Of a DNA stretch of 64,000 nucleotides, positions 36,523-46,497 are shown piece by piece. Below the pieces are notes generated by a model that saw only the letters and a list, made by a program, of their open reading frames with translations, was not told the DNA's origin and made no database searches. The stretch's first letter is position 1. Each line of letters starts with the position of its first letter. The stretch comes from Oreohelix idahoensis (Eukaryota; Mollusca; Gastropoda; Stylommatophora; Oreohelicidae): assembly GCA_024509875.1 (NCBI GenBank), contig JAMPIV010011333.1, positions 62,001 to 126,000 on the forward strand, given 5' to 3'. Position numbers and translations under genes: made by a program.

Positions 36523-37122
36523 ACTATATCCCATGTACACTGACTGCTGGATAACTAATTAAACTATATCCCATGTACACTGACTACTGGATAACTAATT
36601 AAACTATATCCCATGTACACTGACTACTGGATAACTAATTAAACTATATCCCATGTACACTGACTACTGGATAACTAATTAAACTATATCCCATGTACAC
36701 TGACTACTGGATAACTAATTAAACTATATCCCATGTACACTGACTACTGGATAACTAATTAAACTATATTCCATGTACACTGACTACTGGATAACTAATT
36801 AAACTATATTCCATGTACACTGACTGCTGGATAACTAATTAAACTATATCCCATGTACACTGACTACTGGATAACTAATTAAACTATATTCCATGTACAC
36901 TGACTGCTGGATAACTAATTAAACTATATCCCATGTACACTGACTACTGGATAACTAATTAAACTATATCCCATGTACACTTACTACTGGATAACTAATT
37001 AAACTATATCCCATGTACACTGACTGCTGGATAACTAATTAAACTATATCCCATGTACACTGACTGCTGGATAACTAATTAAACTATATCCCATGTACAC
37101 TGACAGCTGGATAACTAATTAA
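36523..37122 (+). repeat. Minisatellite, 40-bp unit, 15 copies (left arm)
   Basis: The unit starts ACTATATCCCATGTACACTG and continues with ACT(A/G)CTGGATAACTAATTAA. The 15 units differ by single substitutions. The right arm has the reverse-complement array at 43801-44560 with 19 units. There is no open reading frame through it and no spacer-repeat alternation, so it is not a CRISPR array. Confidence 0.97.
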
Positions 37123-37736
37123 AGACCCACTCTACGAACAAAGTCATATTATAACAGTAATTATAATAATTATGATGTTAAAATAAAATAATAATTTACT
37201 TGTTTGTTCCATTCTTGCCGTGAAGTGCTGTAGGGAGCTAAAGTTTTTGTTAAAGCTCCGATTTAGACTTCTCAGAAGTAGAATAAAGTTTGTTGGTTTG
37301 CTAGGCCAGAGTCACAGCAGTGCCATTATACCACTAACTAGAGATTTAGTAAGGTAACCCGAGCCAGTCTTTATGGCTACCCTTGCGGTCCCGTGGAATA
37401 ACCAACATCATACTATGCCGGACCCCAGCAAAAAGTACTATTACCGGTAATACCAATTAAGAAATGAGAAGCAAAAATGCTTAAATGACTATTTATTTTA
37501 TTGAAAGCTATACTTCTATAAACGCTTAATACTTAATCAACAAAAACAGGAAAACAATTATATTAACAACAGAAATAGTTAATACAAAAAGTAAAAGCAA
37601 AGGACACTATAAAATAATAATAATACGGGGAAAAAAACACAAAAGGAGTTACAAACATATTAAAAAATGAACACTCCAATCACAAAATTAAACATACTGT
37701 AAATAAGCAAGGACAAAAACAATCGTAAATATACTA
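37123..37736. other. Inner end of left arm and start of loop
   Basis: 37123-37590 aligns inverted with 43338-43800, with landmarks GCTAGTTAG/CTAACTAG and TTACCGGTAAT. Similarity ends near GAAATAGTTAAT at about 37590. From there to 37736 is AT-rich loop sequence without features. Confidence 0.5.
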
Positions 37737-39351
37737 CTACTCGTCAAATGTCAAGGGCCACCCTATTATTTTCAATACACTTTTATATAAGCGCATAGAA
37801 TGATTAAATGAAGGAAGTTTTTAGTAAAAATGGGTGCAATATCTTCCTCTGACAGTCCTCTATGCACGTTAAGCATTAAAACAACTCACCGACAACCATG
37901 GTGGTCGCGTGAAATTTGGTTTGCTGACCATAAATTCACATTTTTAATCTGTTTTTTCAAACTTCCGTACAACCAAACAGGTGAAGTAATCGTGCTGATT
38001 GACATTCCACGTGCAATGGCGACTTTTCATGAACAGAGTTCACTCTTAATTTGTTTTACAATCAGCAGACTTAGGGTAGTTTCATCACTTGTAAAAACCA
38101 TGCCACCGAGAAGAAGTCTTGACACCTTACAAAGAATGAGGGCTATAGCGTGGGTTGAAAATGGTTTATCTGTCCGTGAGGTTGCTAGACGGCTTGCAGT
38201 GTCACACTCTACTATCCAAAGAATTTTGGAGAGATTTCAGGCCCCAGGAAGTGTGGAGGATCGCCACCAGCAAGGTCGCCCTAGATGCACCAATAGACAT
38301 GATGACCGGTACCTCTTGTTGTCAGCCCTGCGCCATCGAACAGTGACTTGTTCCACTCTAAGATGTCAGCTGAGACAAACTGTAAACGTTAATGTCAGTC
38401 AAAGCACCATTCGCAGATGTTTACATGAATTTTGACTGGCTTTTCGACGTACTGCAGTCAGAATCCCTCTTACTCCTGCTCATTGCAGAGCCCGTGTTGC
38501 TTGGTGTCGCGAGCACATCCGATGGACAAGACAACAATAGAGTCAAGTTCTCTTCACTGATGAATCTTGCTTCACTGTGTCATTCAATTATGGCAGGATT
38601 CGAGTTTGGAGACGACCAGGAGAGCGATTTACTGATGACACAATTCGAGAGGTGGATCGTTATGGTAGAAGTTCTGTCATGGCCTGGGGAGGCTTCTACA
38701 GACACGGCAGGGCCCCATTCTACATCATCCAAGGCAACTTGACCGGCCCAAGATACCAGAACGAAATCTTGAAACCAATTGTTCAGCCTGCTCTGGAGGC
38801 CATAGGTGGTAATACCATCCTCCAAGATGATAACGCTCGACCCCATCGAGATCGTGTGGTGAATGAGTTTATTCAGCAACATGGGATCATCAGGATGGCG
38901 TGGCCAGCTCATTCACCTGACCTTTCTCCGATTGAGCACCTCTGGGGTGTCCTTGGTCGAAGATTGTCAACAAATCACCCCCTGTCAATGGATGTTGCAC
39001 AGCTGACTGCATTTCTGCTTCAGGAATGGCAAGCTGTTCCTCAGGATACTCTTCGGACCTTGTGGACTCGATGCGTCTACGCTGTCTTGAATGCCTTGCT
39101 GCAAACGGTGGTCATACCCGATTTTGAAATGTCTATTTCTCAAATATCTATTGTGTGACTTTTGAAAAGGTAGGTGACACACTTCACAGCTTCATTGCGT
39201 TTGAATGTGTGTTTCCATTTCTTTGCGTGACATGTCAATTTGGTATTCAATAAATGCCGTTTTGACTGATACCAATTACGTTTATATCAGATTTGTTTTA
39301 TGGTTTCAACCAAGGTTTTTCTAAGTGGCCCTTGACTTTTGACGAGTAGTA
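37735..39351 (+). mobile_element. Tc1-like transposon in the loop, ~1.6 kb
   Basis: Inverted ends CTACTCGTCAAATGTCAAGG followed by GCCAC (37737) and the reverse of GTGGCCCTTGACTTTTGACGAGTAG (to 39349), flanked by TA at 37735-37736 and 39350-39351. It carries one transposase-like gene and is a different family from the element at 17416-18915. Confidence 0.9.
38100..39158 (+). pseudogene. Tc1-like transposase, intact frame apart from two stops
   Basis: From ATG 38100: MPPRRSLDTLQRMRAIAWVE, a helix-turn-helix SVREVARRLAVSHSTIQRIL, the linker GRPRC, a second HTH ending SQSTIRRCLHEF, then the catalytic core FTDESCF (Asp), LQDDNARPH (Asp) and SPDLSPIEHLWG (Glu). This is a complete DD34E set. TGA at 38433-38435 and TAG at 38538-38540 are the only breaks, and all parts are in the same frame. 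The length of about 350 codons fits Tc1 transposases. The longer frame upstream of 38100 is probably not coding. Recently active by look, but now dead unless the stops are errors. Confidence 0.88.
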
Positions 39352-41474
39352 TACACTAAATACAATCATTCGTAAAAAGAACTCTGACGTATATAACTGT
39401 TAAAGTAGGATGTAGCCACCGAATGTTAATGCTGAATGTAGGAGGTCAAACCTGGACAGTACAATGTTGTGGTGTATATTTGGGTCACCAAGCGTTGAGG
39501 CGCTGACAGGATGTAATGTTGACTCTCTCTCAAACACCATACAGGCTCTCAAGTGCGTAGTGCTCGTAGAAGTGTGTGGGTTGACATGATGTGTGGGTGA
39601 GTAGACATCAGATAAGATGGTAGACACGAATGCGTATTGGCTCTTGGACAAGTTCACGATGCACCCACTCAACCACATGTAGAAGTCAGTAAACGTTGGC
39701 AATACTGATGACCTTTTCAACAATTTATTACGAGACATACGGTGACATCAACAGCACAGTCAATTGCACATGGATCAGGGACATCACATACATGGTAATG
39801 TTTGAAAACATCTCGCATCACAAATCTTGATCAGCTCATACATCAGGATGCTAATGACAATGGTCTGTCAATCTACGTTCTGCTCATACTGAAGCTCAGG
39901 TACCCCTGACTAAGCGCGTCAGGTACCTCTAGCAAATATGCCGCACGACAAGGGCGGGCTCCCAATTTCTTAACAAAAGTCTATGGCTCTTCTGGCATCA
40001 CACGCCAGGTACTTCTTCTGGTGAAGAATATAGGCCGCGAAAGGCGGGCCTCTATGGCGAAAGAATCAGGCCGCAAGAAGCGGGCCTCTATAACAAGGTA
40101 ACCTCTAGGTTATTTCTCATAAGCAAGGCATATCCATCTATGCCAAACATACCGCCTGAATAGCGGGTACCAAACAGTACAATCTTCGCTGGGCTTCTAT
40201 TCAACAATAAGACGTATAGTCTTGGTTTCTGTATGGAGCACAAATAGTAGGCTCTGTCTATCATATCATCTGTGAACTCTACTCAAAAATGTCGCCTCAA
40301 AAATATCAATCGTTCTTATGTGCAGACAGCACCTAGTCTGCATATCAAGGCATACGAGAGGTTTAAAGTATAAGGCAGCATCCTAGAAAATCACCAAACA
40401 CAGCACTTGCCATCCTTGGCGTACAGAATAAACGTGGGGAAGAATCACTGACATATCAGTCACACAGAGGACTTCATTTCCCCGTAATAATGGCAGAGAA
40501 AATCTCCGGACCTCTTGTCCGTTTAGAAACCCAGGTACCATCTCCCAGATCGGAAGTGTCTCTCGATCTGCGCGCAAAAACATGCGCATGTGCAATAAGC
40601 ACAGTCCTGAGTAAAGCTAATACAGACCAGGGCGTTTCCCCGAAACAAGAGGCAAAACCGCTCCTTATATGGTCATGTGAATAGCGACTTAAGACATGAC
40701 AACTATTTAAGACATTTCCCCGAAACAGGTCAACATCGATCGTTATAAGGATAGGGGAATAAGACAAGGGGAAGATAACCACAAATCAAACCTGTCACTG
40801 AAAAGTTAATAGACCGTTCTCTCTCTTAGACCATCAAAAAGTATCAAACAGGTTGACGTCTATAATACAGGCAAAAATGACAGTAACAATAACAAAATAA
40901 GGACACAAATTATAATGAACACCCTAATTATAACCGAAAATCAGATTGAACATCACATATTTCTGCTTTGATGGCGGATGAGCGGAGGCAAATTAAGCCT
41001 ATTTGATGCTTTTCCACTCTCCTCCCATTTCATAAAAAAAAAAAGAAAGTCACACATATAAATAAACATATGCAGAGTAATGATAGAACCTTTCTTTAGT
41101 CTAGAACCGTAATTCCTAAGCCGTATTTCGCAACCATTTGACGGGAACGATAATGACTACTGCAGACTTTCTCAACATGTTTATCCTGGAGGACCCCTTG
41201 AAATTATTTTCAGGTCTTATGGAACCACTGCATACACATTATTATATCTGCAGCTCACTTAGCTTGATCAGTAAGTTTTAATGTAATAGTCAAATAATAA
41301 TTGTCAATGCTGTTTTGAGTAGAGAATGATTTTTTTTCTTTGGAGCTGTTAATTTTTTCTAACGAATTAGCCCACTCTTTTTATGTGCTTCCCCTTCTTC
41401 ACAAAGGATATCGACTATAATGCAAGTTAATAGTGCAAGTAGAAGATTTCCCTTTTTAAAATTATCTACTTGAT
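39352..41474. other. Loop sequence, mostly unclassified
   Basis: About 2.1 kb without similarity to either arm that I can see and without a credible gene. It contains a cluster of GC-rich hairpin phrases (39950-40165, listed separately). A minus-strand CCATATAAGGAGCGG (about 40660) could be a TATA box. The higher GC near 39900-40700 is unlike its surroundings and suggests an old element or LTR. Confidence 0.4.
39950..40165 (+). repeat. Cluster of CCGC...GCGGG hairpin phrases
   Basis: Four phrases have an inverted CCGC/GCGG core around a short loop: GCCGCACGACAAGGGCGGGC (about 39950), GCCGCGAAAGGCGGGCCTCT (about 40032), GCCGCAAGAAGCGGGCCTCT (about 40070) and CCGCCTGAATAGCGGGTACC (about 40151). 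The second and third form a ~38-bp direct repeat. Confidence 0.6.
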
Positions 41475-41738
41475 TGGGAGCCGCGCTGGTGTAGTGGTTA
41501 CCATACTACGCTGGCGACCGGGTGACCCGGGATCAAACCCGGAAGAGGACATTTGAAGATTTTCGTCGACCGGGATTTGGACTGGATTAACTCGAGCCCT
41601 GGCGAGCACACTTGAAGGAGTGTCGACGACCAGGAACTGGCGGCTCCTGAGTCGACCCAGCTCTAATGGGTACCTCCGAAATCGGCGAGTATCTGCCTGA
41701 ATGGCGAGGGACACCTGTCTCTTTACAAGAAAAAAAAG
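41475..41738 (+). mobile_element. tRNA-derived SINE, copy 2
   Basis: Starts GGGAGCCGCGCTGGTGTAGT (A box region), with GGGATCAAACCCGG as the B box. It then shares the CTCCTGAGTCGACCCAGCTC / TAATGGGTACC body with the SINE at 27205-27484. It ends in TCTCTTTACAAG and an A8 tail at about 41731-41738. Abuts the LINE fragment that follows. Confidence 0.75.
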
Positions 41739-43335
41739 GGATAATAGCATATTAAACAACATTAAGTGCGAAAACAGGGAACTCGGAAATGCAGCAATAT
41801 TACGGGAAGAAGTGGAAGAGGCTATATGTTCGCTGAAAGGAGGGAAGTCACCGGGTGTGGATAATATCCCAGCAGAGCTCTTGAAATATGGAGGACCAGA
41901 TATAGTAAAAATCATGACAACAATTTGCCAGAAGATATGGAGTACAAAAAAGTGGCCAAAAGAGTGGACGCAGTCATTAGTAATACCGCTTCCAAAGAAA
42001 GGAAATCTAAAAATGTGCAAGAACTACAGAACCATTAGCCTTATTAGTCATCCAAGTAAGGTGATGTTAAGGATACTTTTGAACAGAATAAAACAGAAAT
42101 CAGAAGAAATCTTGTCCGAGGAACAGGCTGGCTTTAGACCAAAAAGAAGTACCCCAGAACAAATCTTCAATATTAGATTACTGATCGAAAAACATCTCCA
42201 GCATCAACACGATTTATACCATAACTTCATCGATTTCACAAAAGCCTTCGATCGAGTCTGGCATGAAGGCTTATGGCAAATAATGAGAAAATTCAATTTT
42301 GATACCAACATCATAGATATCATTGAAGCACTATACAAGAATGCAAGCAGTGCTGTTTTTTCAAGCAATGACATTGGAGAATTTTTCAAAACAACTGTAG
42401 GAGTTCGCCAGGGATGTATCCTGTCCCCAGTGCTCTTTAATATATATCTAGAACATATTATGCAGGAGGCTCTTTATGATTATAAAACAACCATATCAAT
42501 TGGAGGCCGACCTCTTTGCAATCTACGTTTTGCTGATGATATCGATCTGGTAGCTGGAACAGAATCAGAACTTCAAGACCTTACCTCTAGACTGGAGAAA
42601 GTAACAAGAACATATGGGATGGAAATTAATATAGAAAAAAGCAAGATATTGGTGAATAGCCATAAGAAACATGTTCTGACCAACATTACGTTAAATGGGC
42701 TAACGTTAGAAGAAGTTAACACCTTTAAATATCTCGGGTCCACTATATGTAGTGATGGGAGATCAAGTAAAGAAATCAAGACAAGACTTGAGATGGCCTC
42801 AGCTGCCATGACAAGACTGAATGTGATCTGGAAAAGTAACATCAGTTTTCCTGTGAAGATCAAATTATACAAATCACTTGTATTATCTATTCTCTTATAT
42901 GGGTGTGAGGGCTGGACACTCACTGCAGATATGGAGCAAAGGATTCAGGCTTTCGAGCATAAATGTTATAGAAGAATGTTGCGCATTTGCTATAAAGAGC
43001 ACAAAACAAATGTCTATGTTAGAGAGAAGATAAACACCTATGCAGGCCACCAAGAACCACTTTTGTCAGTAGTGAAACGTCGAAAGCTTGCCTGGTTTGG
43101 GCATGTAACTCGTCATGACTCCCTTTCGAAAACGATCCTCCAGGAAACAGTCGAAGGTAAACGGAGAAGAGGAAGGCAAAGAAAATCCTGGGCTGATAAC
43201 ATCAAAGAATGGGCAGGACACGGTTTTTCCACACTTGTACGCATTGCTGAGGATAGAGAGCAGTGGAGGACCCTGTCTGCTGATGCTTCCACCATGGCAC
43301 CCCTACGACCCATGACGGGTTACGGGTTGAGATGA
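41701..43335 (+). CDS. LINE reverse transcriptase, uninterrupted
   Basis: 544 codons without a stop. The first ATG and about 15 codons lie in the adjacent SINE tail, so the true element sequence begins around codon 16. Legible RT landmarks are AILREEVEEAI...GKSPGVDNIPAELLK, WPKEWTQSLVIPLPKKG, NYRTISLISH, AGFRPKRST, FIDFTKAFDRVWHEGLW, VGVRQGCILSPVLFN, LRFADDIDLVAG (catalytic Asp pair) and FKYLGSTI. The C-terminal part has GCEGWTLT, LAWFGHV and GRQRKSWADNIKEW. It has no endonuclease and so cannot move by itself. The open frame implies a young insertion. Clade not assigned. Confidence 0.85.
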   Translation: MARDTCLFTRKKRDNSILNNIKCENRELGNAAILREEVEEAICSLKGGKSPGVDNIPAELLKYGGPDIVKIMTTICQKIWSTKKWPKEWTQSLVIPLPKKGNLKMCKNYRTISLISHPSKVMLRILLNRIKQKSEEILSEEQAGFRPKRSTPEQIFNIRLLIEKHLQHQHDLYHNFIDFTKAFDRVWHEGLWQIMRKFNFDTNIIDIIEALYKNASSAVFSSNDIGEFFKTTVGVRQGCILSPVLFNIYLEHIMQEALYDYKTTISIGGRPLCNLRFADDIDLVAGTESELQDLTSRLEKVTRTYGMEINIEKSKILVNSHKKHVLTNITLNGLTLEEVNTFKYLGSTICSDGRSSKEIKTRLEMASAAMTRLNVIWKSNISFPVKIKLYKSLVLSILLYGCEGWTLTADMEQRIQAFEHKCYRRMLRICYKEHKTNVYVREKINTYAGHQEPLLSVVKRRKLAWFGHVTRHDSLSKTILQETVEGKRRRGRQRKSWADNIKEWAGHGFSTLVRIAEDREQWRTLSADASTMAPLRPMTGYGLR

Positions 43336-43344
43336 TGATGATTA
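41745..43344 (+). mobile_element. 5'-truncated LINE (RT-only copy) with GATGAT tail
   Basis: Reverse transcriptase and C-terminal region of an APE-type LINE lacking its endonuclease, ending in GAGATGATGATGATT at about 43330-43344. The right duplication arm begins immediately after the tail. The family differs from both the RTE-like and the C2H2-ended LINEs in this window. Confidence 0.85.
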
Positions 43345-43800
43345 ACTATTTCTGTTGTTAATATAATTGTTTTCCTGTATTTGTTGATTAAGTATTAAGC
43401 GTTTATAGAAGTATAGCTTTCAATAAAATAAATAGTCAGTTAATCATTTTTGCTTCTCATTTCTTAATTAGTATTACCGGTATTAGTACTTTTTGCTGGG
43501 TTCCGGCATAGTATGGTGTTGGTTATTCCACGGGACCGCAAGGGTAGCCATAAAAACTGGCTCGGGTTACCTTACTAAATCGCTAGTTAGCGGTATAATG
43601 GCACTGCTGTGACTGGCATAGCAAACCAACAAACGTTATTCTACTTCTGAGAAGTCTAAATCGGAGCTTTAACAAAAACTTTAGCTCCTTACAGCACTTC
43701 ACGGCAAGAATGGAACAAACAAGTAAATTATTATTTTATTTTAACATCATAATTATTATAATTACTGTTATAATATGACTTTGTTCTTAGAGTGGGTCTT
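43345..43800. other. Inner end of right arm
   Basis: Non-coding; aligns inverted with 37123-37590. Confidence 0.5.
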
Positions 43801-44560
43801 TAATTAGTTATTCAGCAGTCAGTGTACATGAGATATAGTTTAATTAGTTATCCAGCAGTCAGTGTACATGGGATATAGTTTAATTAGTTATCCAGCAGTC
43901 ATTGTACATGGGATATAGTTTAATTAGTTATCCAGCAGTCAGTGTACATGGGATATAGTTTAATTAGTTATCCAGCAGTCAGTGTACATGGTATATAGTT
44001 TAATTAGTTATCCAGCAGTCAGTGTACATGGGATATAGTTTAATTAGTTATCCAGCAGTCAGTGTACATGGGATATAGTTTAATTAGTTATCCAGCAGTC
44101 AATGTACATGGGATATAGTTTAATTAGTTATCCAGCAGTCAGTGTACATGGGATATAGTTTAATTAGTTATCCAGCAGTCAGTGTACATGGGATATAGTT
44201 TAATAAGTTATCCAGCAGTCAGTGTACATGGTATATAGTTTAATTAGTTATCCAGCAGTCAGTGTACATGGGATATAGTTTATTTAGTTATCCACAAGTC
44301 AGTGTACATGGGATATAATTTAATTAGCTATCCAGCAGTCAGTGTACATGGGATATAGTTTAATTAGTTATCCAGCAGTCAGTGTACATGGGATATAGTT
44401 TAATTAGTTATCCAGCAGTCAGTGTACATGGGATATAATTTAATTAGTTATCCAGCAGTCAGTGTACATGGGATATAGTTTAATTAATTATCCAGCAGTC
44501 AGTGTACATGGGATATAGTTTAATTAGTTATCCAGCAGTCAGTGTACATGGGATATAGTC
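43801..44560 (-). repeat. Minisatellite, 40-bp unit, 19 copies (right arm)
   Basis: Unit TAATTAGTTATCCAGCAGTC followed by AGTGTACATGGGATATAGTT, the reverse complement of the left array. 19 units with scattered substitutions, against 15 on the left, so the arrays have changed length independently. Confidence 0.97.
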
Positions 44561-45745
44561 ACATTAGGATAAAAGGATTTCAAATCACGTTGAATCATGT
44601 GTATCCAAGGTTACGGTTATAAATGCGCTGGGATTTATTGGCTCCTGCATCTAGTGTGAAAAGGGTGAAAGTTGGTTGTGATCTATATCGACACTCATGT
44701 CAGTCACCGACCCATGCAGCCATCAAGGCTTCTCGTTTTCTTCATCTTTGTGACGGTATTGCCTCCCCTGCTTTGCAGTAGTGGTCCAACAGTGACCAAA
44801 ACTCAAGAGTATCTATTATAGGCTTCAATGGAGTCTATCTTTACACAAGATTACTCTTGGCAGAAATGTAGATAGAAGAGCAGTAAAGCTTCTGTCACAC
44901 GAGAGTCTTCACACGAAATTCAGATAAGCGAAAACAATGCTGGCTGTTGCTGAGCACGTTAATTCTGTTATCTGTCGACAACTTTTGTGAAGGATTTAAG
45001 CACTTATTACTTTCAGCTCGTTTAAGTCCCCACCCCTAATTTATTCAGTGAAATTCTATTATTTTAGTATAGCTCTGTTTAGAGTGTGTGTAGTAATTTG
45101 ACTGAGACAAACATGCAGTAACTTTAAAATGATTCAATCGAAGTTAAATTTGTAACATTACAAATAACAAAATTTAATAATCATTTTAGGATTTAACAGT
45201 TGGAAATAATTTGAATAGTTATGGGTCAAAAAAAGTTATCATCACAGTCTTTAGGGAATGTGAGATATTACAAGAACTTCAAGTAGCAGCATATATTTGA
45301 ACTTAGTTGAATGACGGTTCTGCTCCGTCTTATGGGTTGGTTTTTTTCACTCTCCTTGCGCTCGTGTCTGATCAAGGTTGTCGGGGGTAGCTCGTTGAAA
45401 CATCAAGGAGAGTCTACCACGTGCGTACTTCGTCTTAAAGCTTAGGTCACGGTTCCCTTTTTGTCCCAGAAATAGTATTTTCTGCTGGTACCACCAATAA
45501 CTATGGTAAAAGAATAAAACGAAACGCTCTTCTGAGTATGGCGTTTTCCACCCCATAGTTATGGGTTCATATCCTCCCATACCACCATCCCAATTACTCA
45601 GACTTTACACTCCATGAGAATTAAATTTAATCTTTAGGGATAAAACTTTCTTCACATTTAAATAGAATAGCTTTAGCTTTACATGATATTTAAATGAAAA
45701 GGTTAATAATACAGATAGAGTCTGTTTATATATACATCTCCACTG
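44561..45745 (-). repeat. Arm sequence with repeat D, copy D2'
   Basis: 44561-44750 is arm flank and about 44750-45745 is repeat D inverted. It extends beyond its left-arm partner, to TAATACAGATAGAGTCTGTTTATATATACATCTCC, which also occurs in D1' near 55910-55945. No gene. Confidence 0.65.
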
Positions 45746-45746
45746 A

Positions 45747-45940
45747 TTGAAAAGTGTTCACAATATAAATTGAACATGTTTTTTAATTTATAGTTACACT
45801 GATTGAAAAGTTTGAACTTCCATTACTTTAAAATGAATATTTTCACATAGACATTTACACTGGTTTGAGCTTGAAAACTTACATTAATTTTAAAGTGAAT
45901 ATGTTTGTAGGGACATTTACACTGCTTTGAAAATGTAAGT
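45747..45940 (+). repeat. Degenerate ~65-bp tandem repeat, three copies
   Basis: TTACACTG(A/G)(T/C)TTGAAAA...(G/A)AACTT(A/C)CATTA...TTTAAA(A/G)TGAAT recurs at about 45790, 45855 and 45915, with a partial unit at 45747. AT-rich and non-coding. Confidence 0.6.
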
Positions 45941-46162
45941 ATTATACTTAGAATGTACATCATTTTTTTCATCTTTCACTCCCTGCTCCATAGGGAACCT
46001 GGAACTACTTTGTGCTTTTAGATCTCTTTACGAAAGTAGCAGTAAAGCAATCACCAGCCCGTGCAGTGGTGGTTCATGAATCATCATTCTAGATACTGAG
46101 GTTGCCAGCCTCAAATGACTTGGGCGTCTTGTAGCTATTTTCACACATTAAAATTCACATGG

Positions 46163-46164
<2 letters not shown>
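45941..46164. other. No feature seen
   Basis: Non-coding sequence between the degenerate repeat and the TA microsatellite. Confidence 0.4.

Positions 46165-46252
<88 letters not shown>
46165..46252. repeat. (TA)n microsatellite, about 88 bp
   Basis: Pure TA repeat that runs directly into reverse-transcriptase codons at 46253. Confidence 0.95.
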
Positions 46253-46254
<2 letters not shown>

Positions 46255-46497
46255 CCTTTATAGACCTCACAAAAGCATTCGACCTGGTTAGTAGGGATGG
46301 ACTCTTTAAAATCCTCCTGAAAATAGGCTGTCCTTCTAAAATGCTGGAAATGATAAAGTCATTCCATGACGACATGAAGGGAACAGTCCAATATGCTGGA
46401 AGCACATCACAGCCCTTTGATATACGAAGTGGCGTTAAACAAGGCTGTGTTCTGGCTCCGACCCTCTTCGGAATTTTCTTTGCCTTACTTTTGAAAC
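46253..46497 (+). pseudogene. LINE RT fragment, 80 codons
   Basis: Reads AFIDLTKAFDLVSRDGLFKI, then LEMIKSFHDDMKG and RSGVKQGCVLAPTLFGIFFA. These are RT motifs upstream of the catalytic FADD box, which is missing. The left side is replaced by the TA repeat and the right side by the 5' end of the next LINE (GCGCAAGTCACTC). Related to, but clearly diverged from, that LINE's own RT. Confidence 0.85.

Noticed and set aside
36523..37122. Regular 40-bp repeats that could suggest a CRISPR array
   Set aside because: Whole units are repeated without unique spacers, in a eukaryotic genome and without cas genes; it is a minisatellite.
37830..38099. N-terminal extension of the loop transposase frame
   Set aside because: Tc1-like proteins start with the helix-turn-helix region; the 90 upstream codons look non-coding and the ATG at 38100 is better placed.
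41466..42020. 184-codon minus-strand open frame
   Set aside because: Antisense shadow of the SINE and the LINE reverse transcriptase; composition has no domain.
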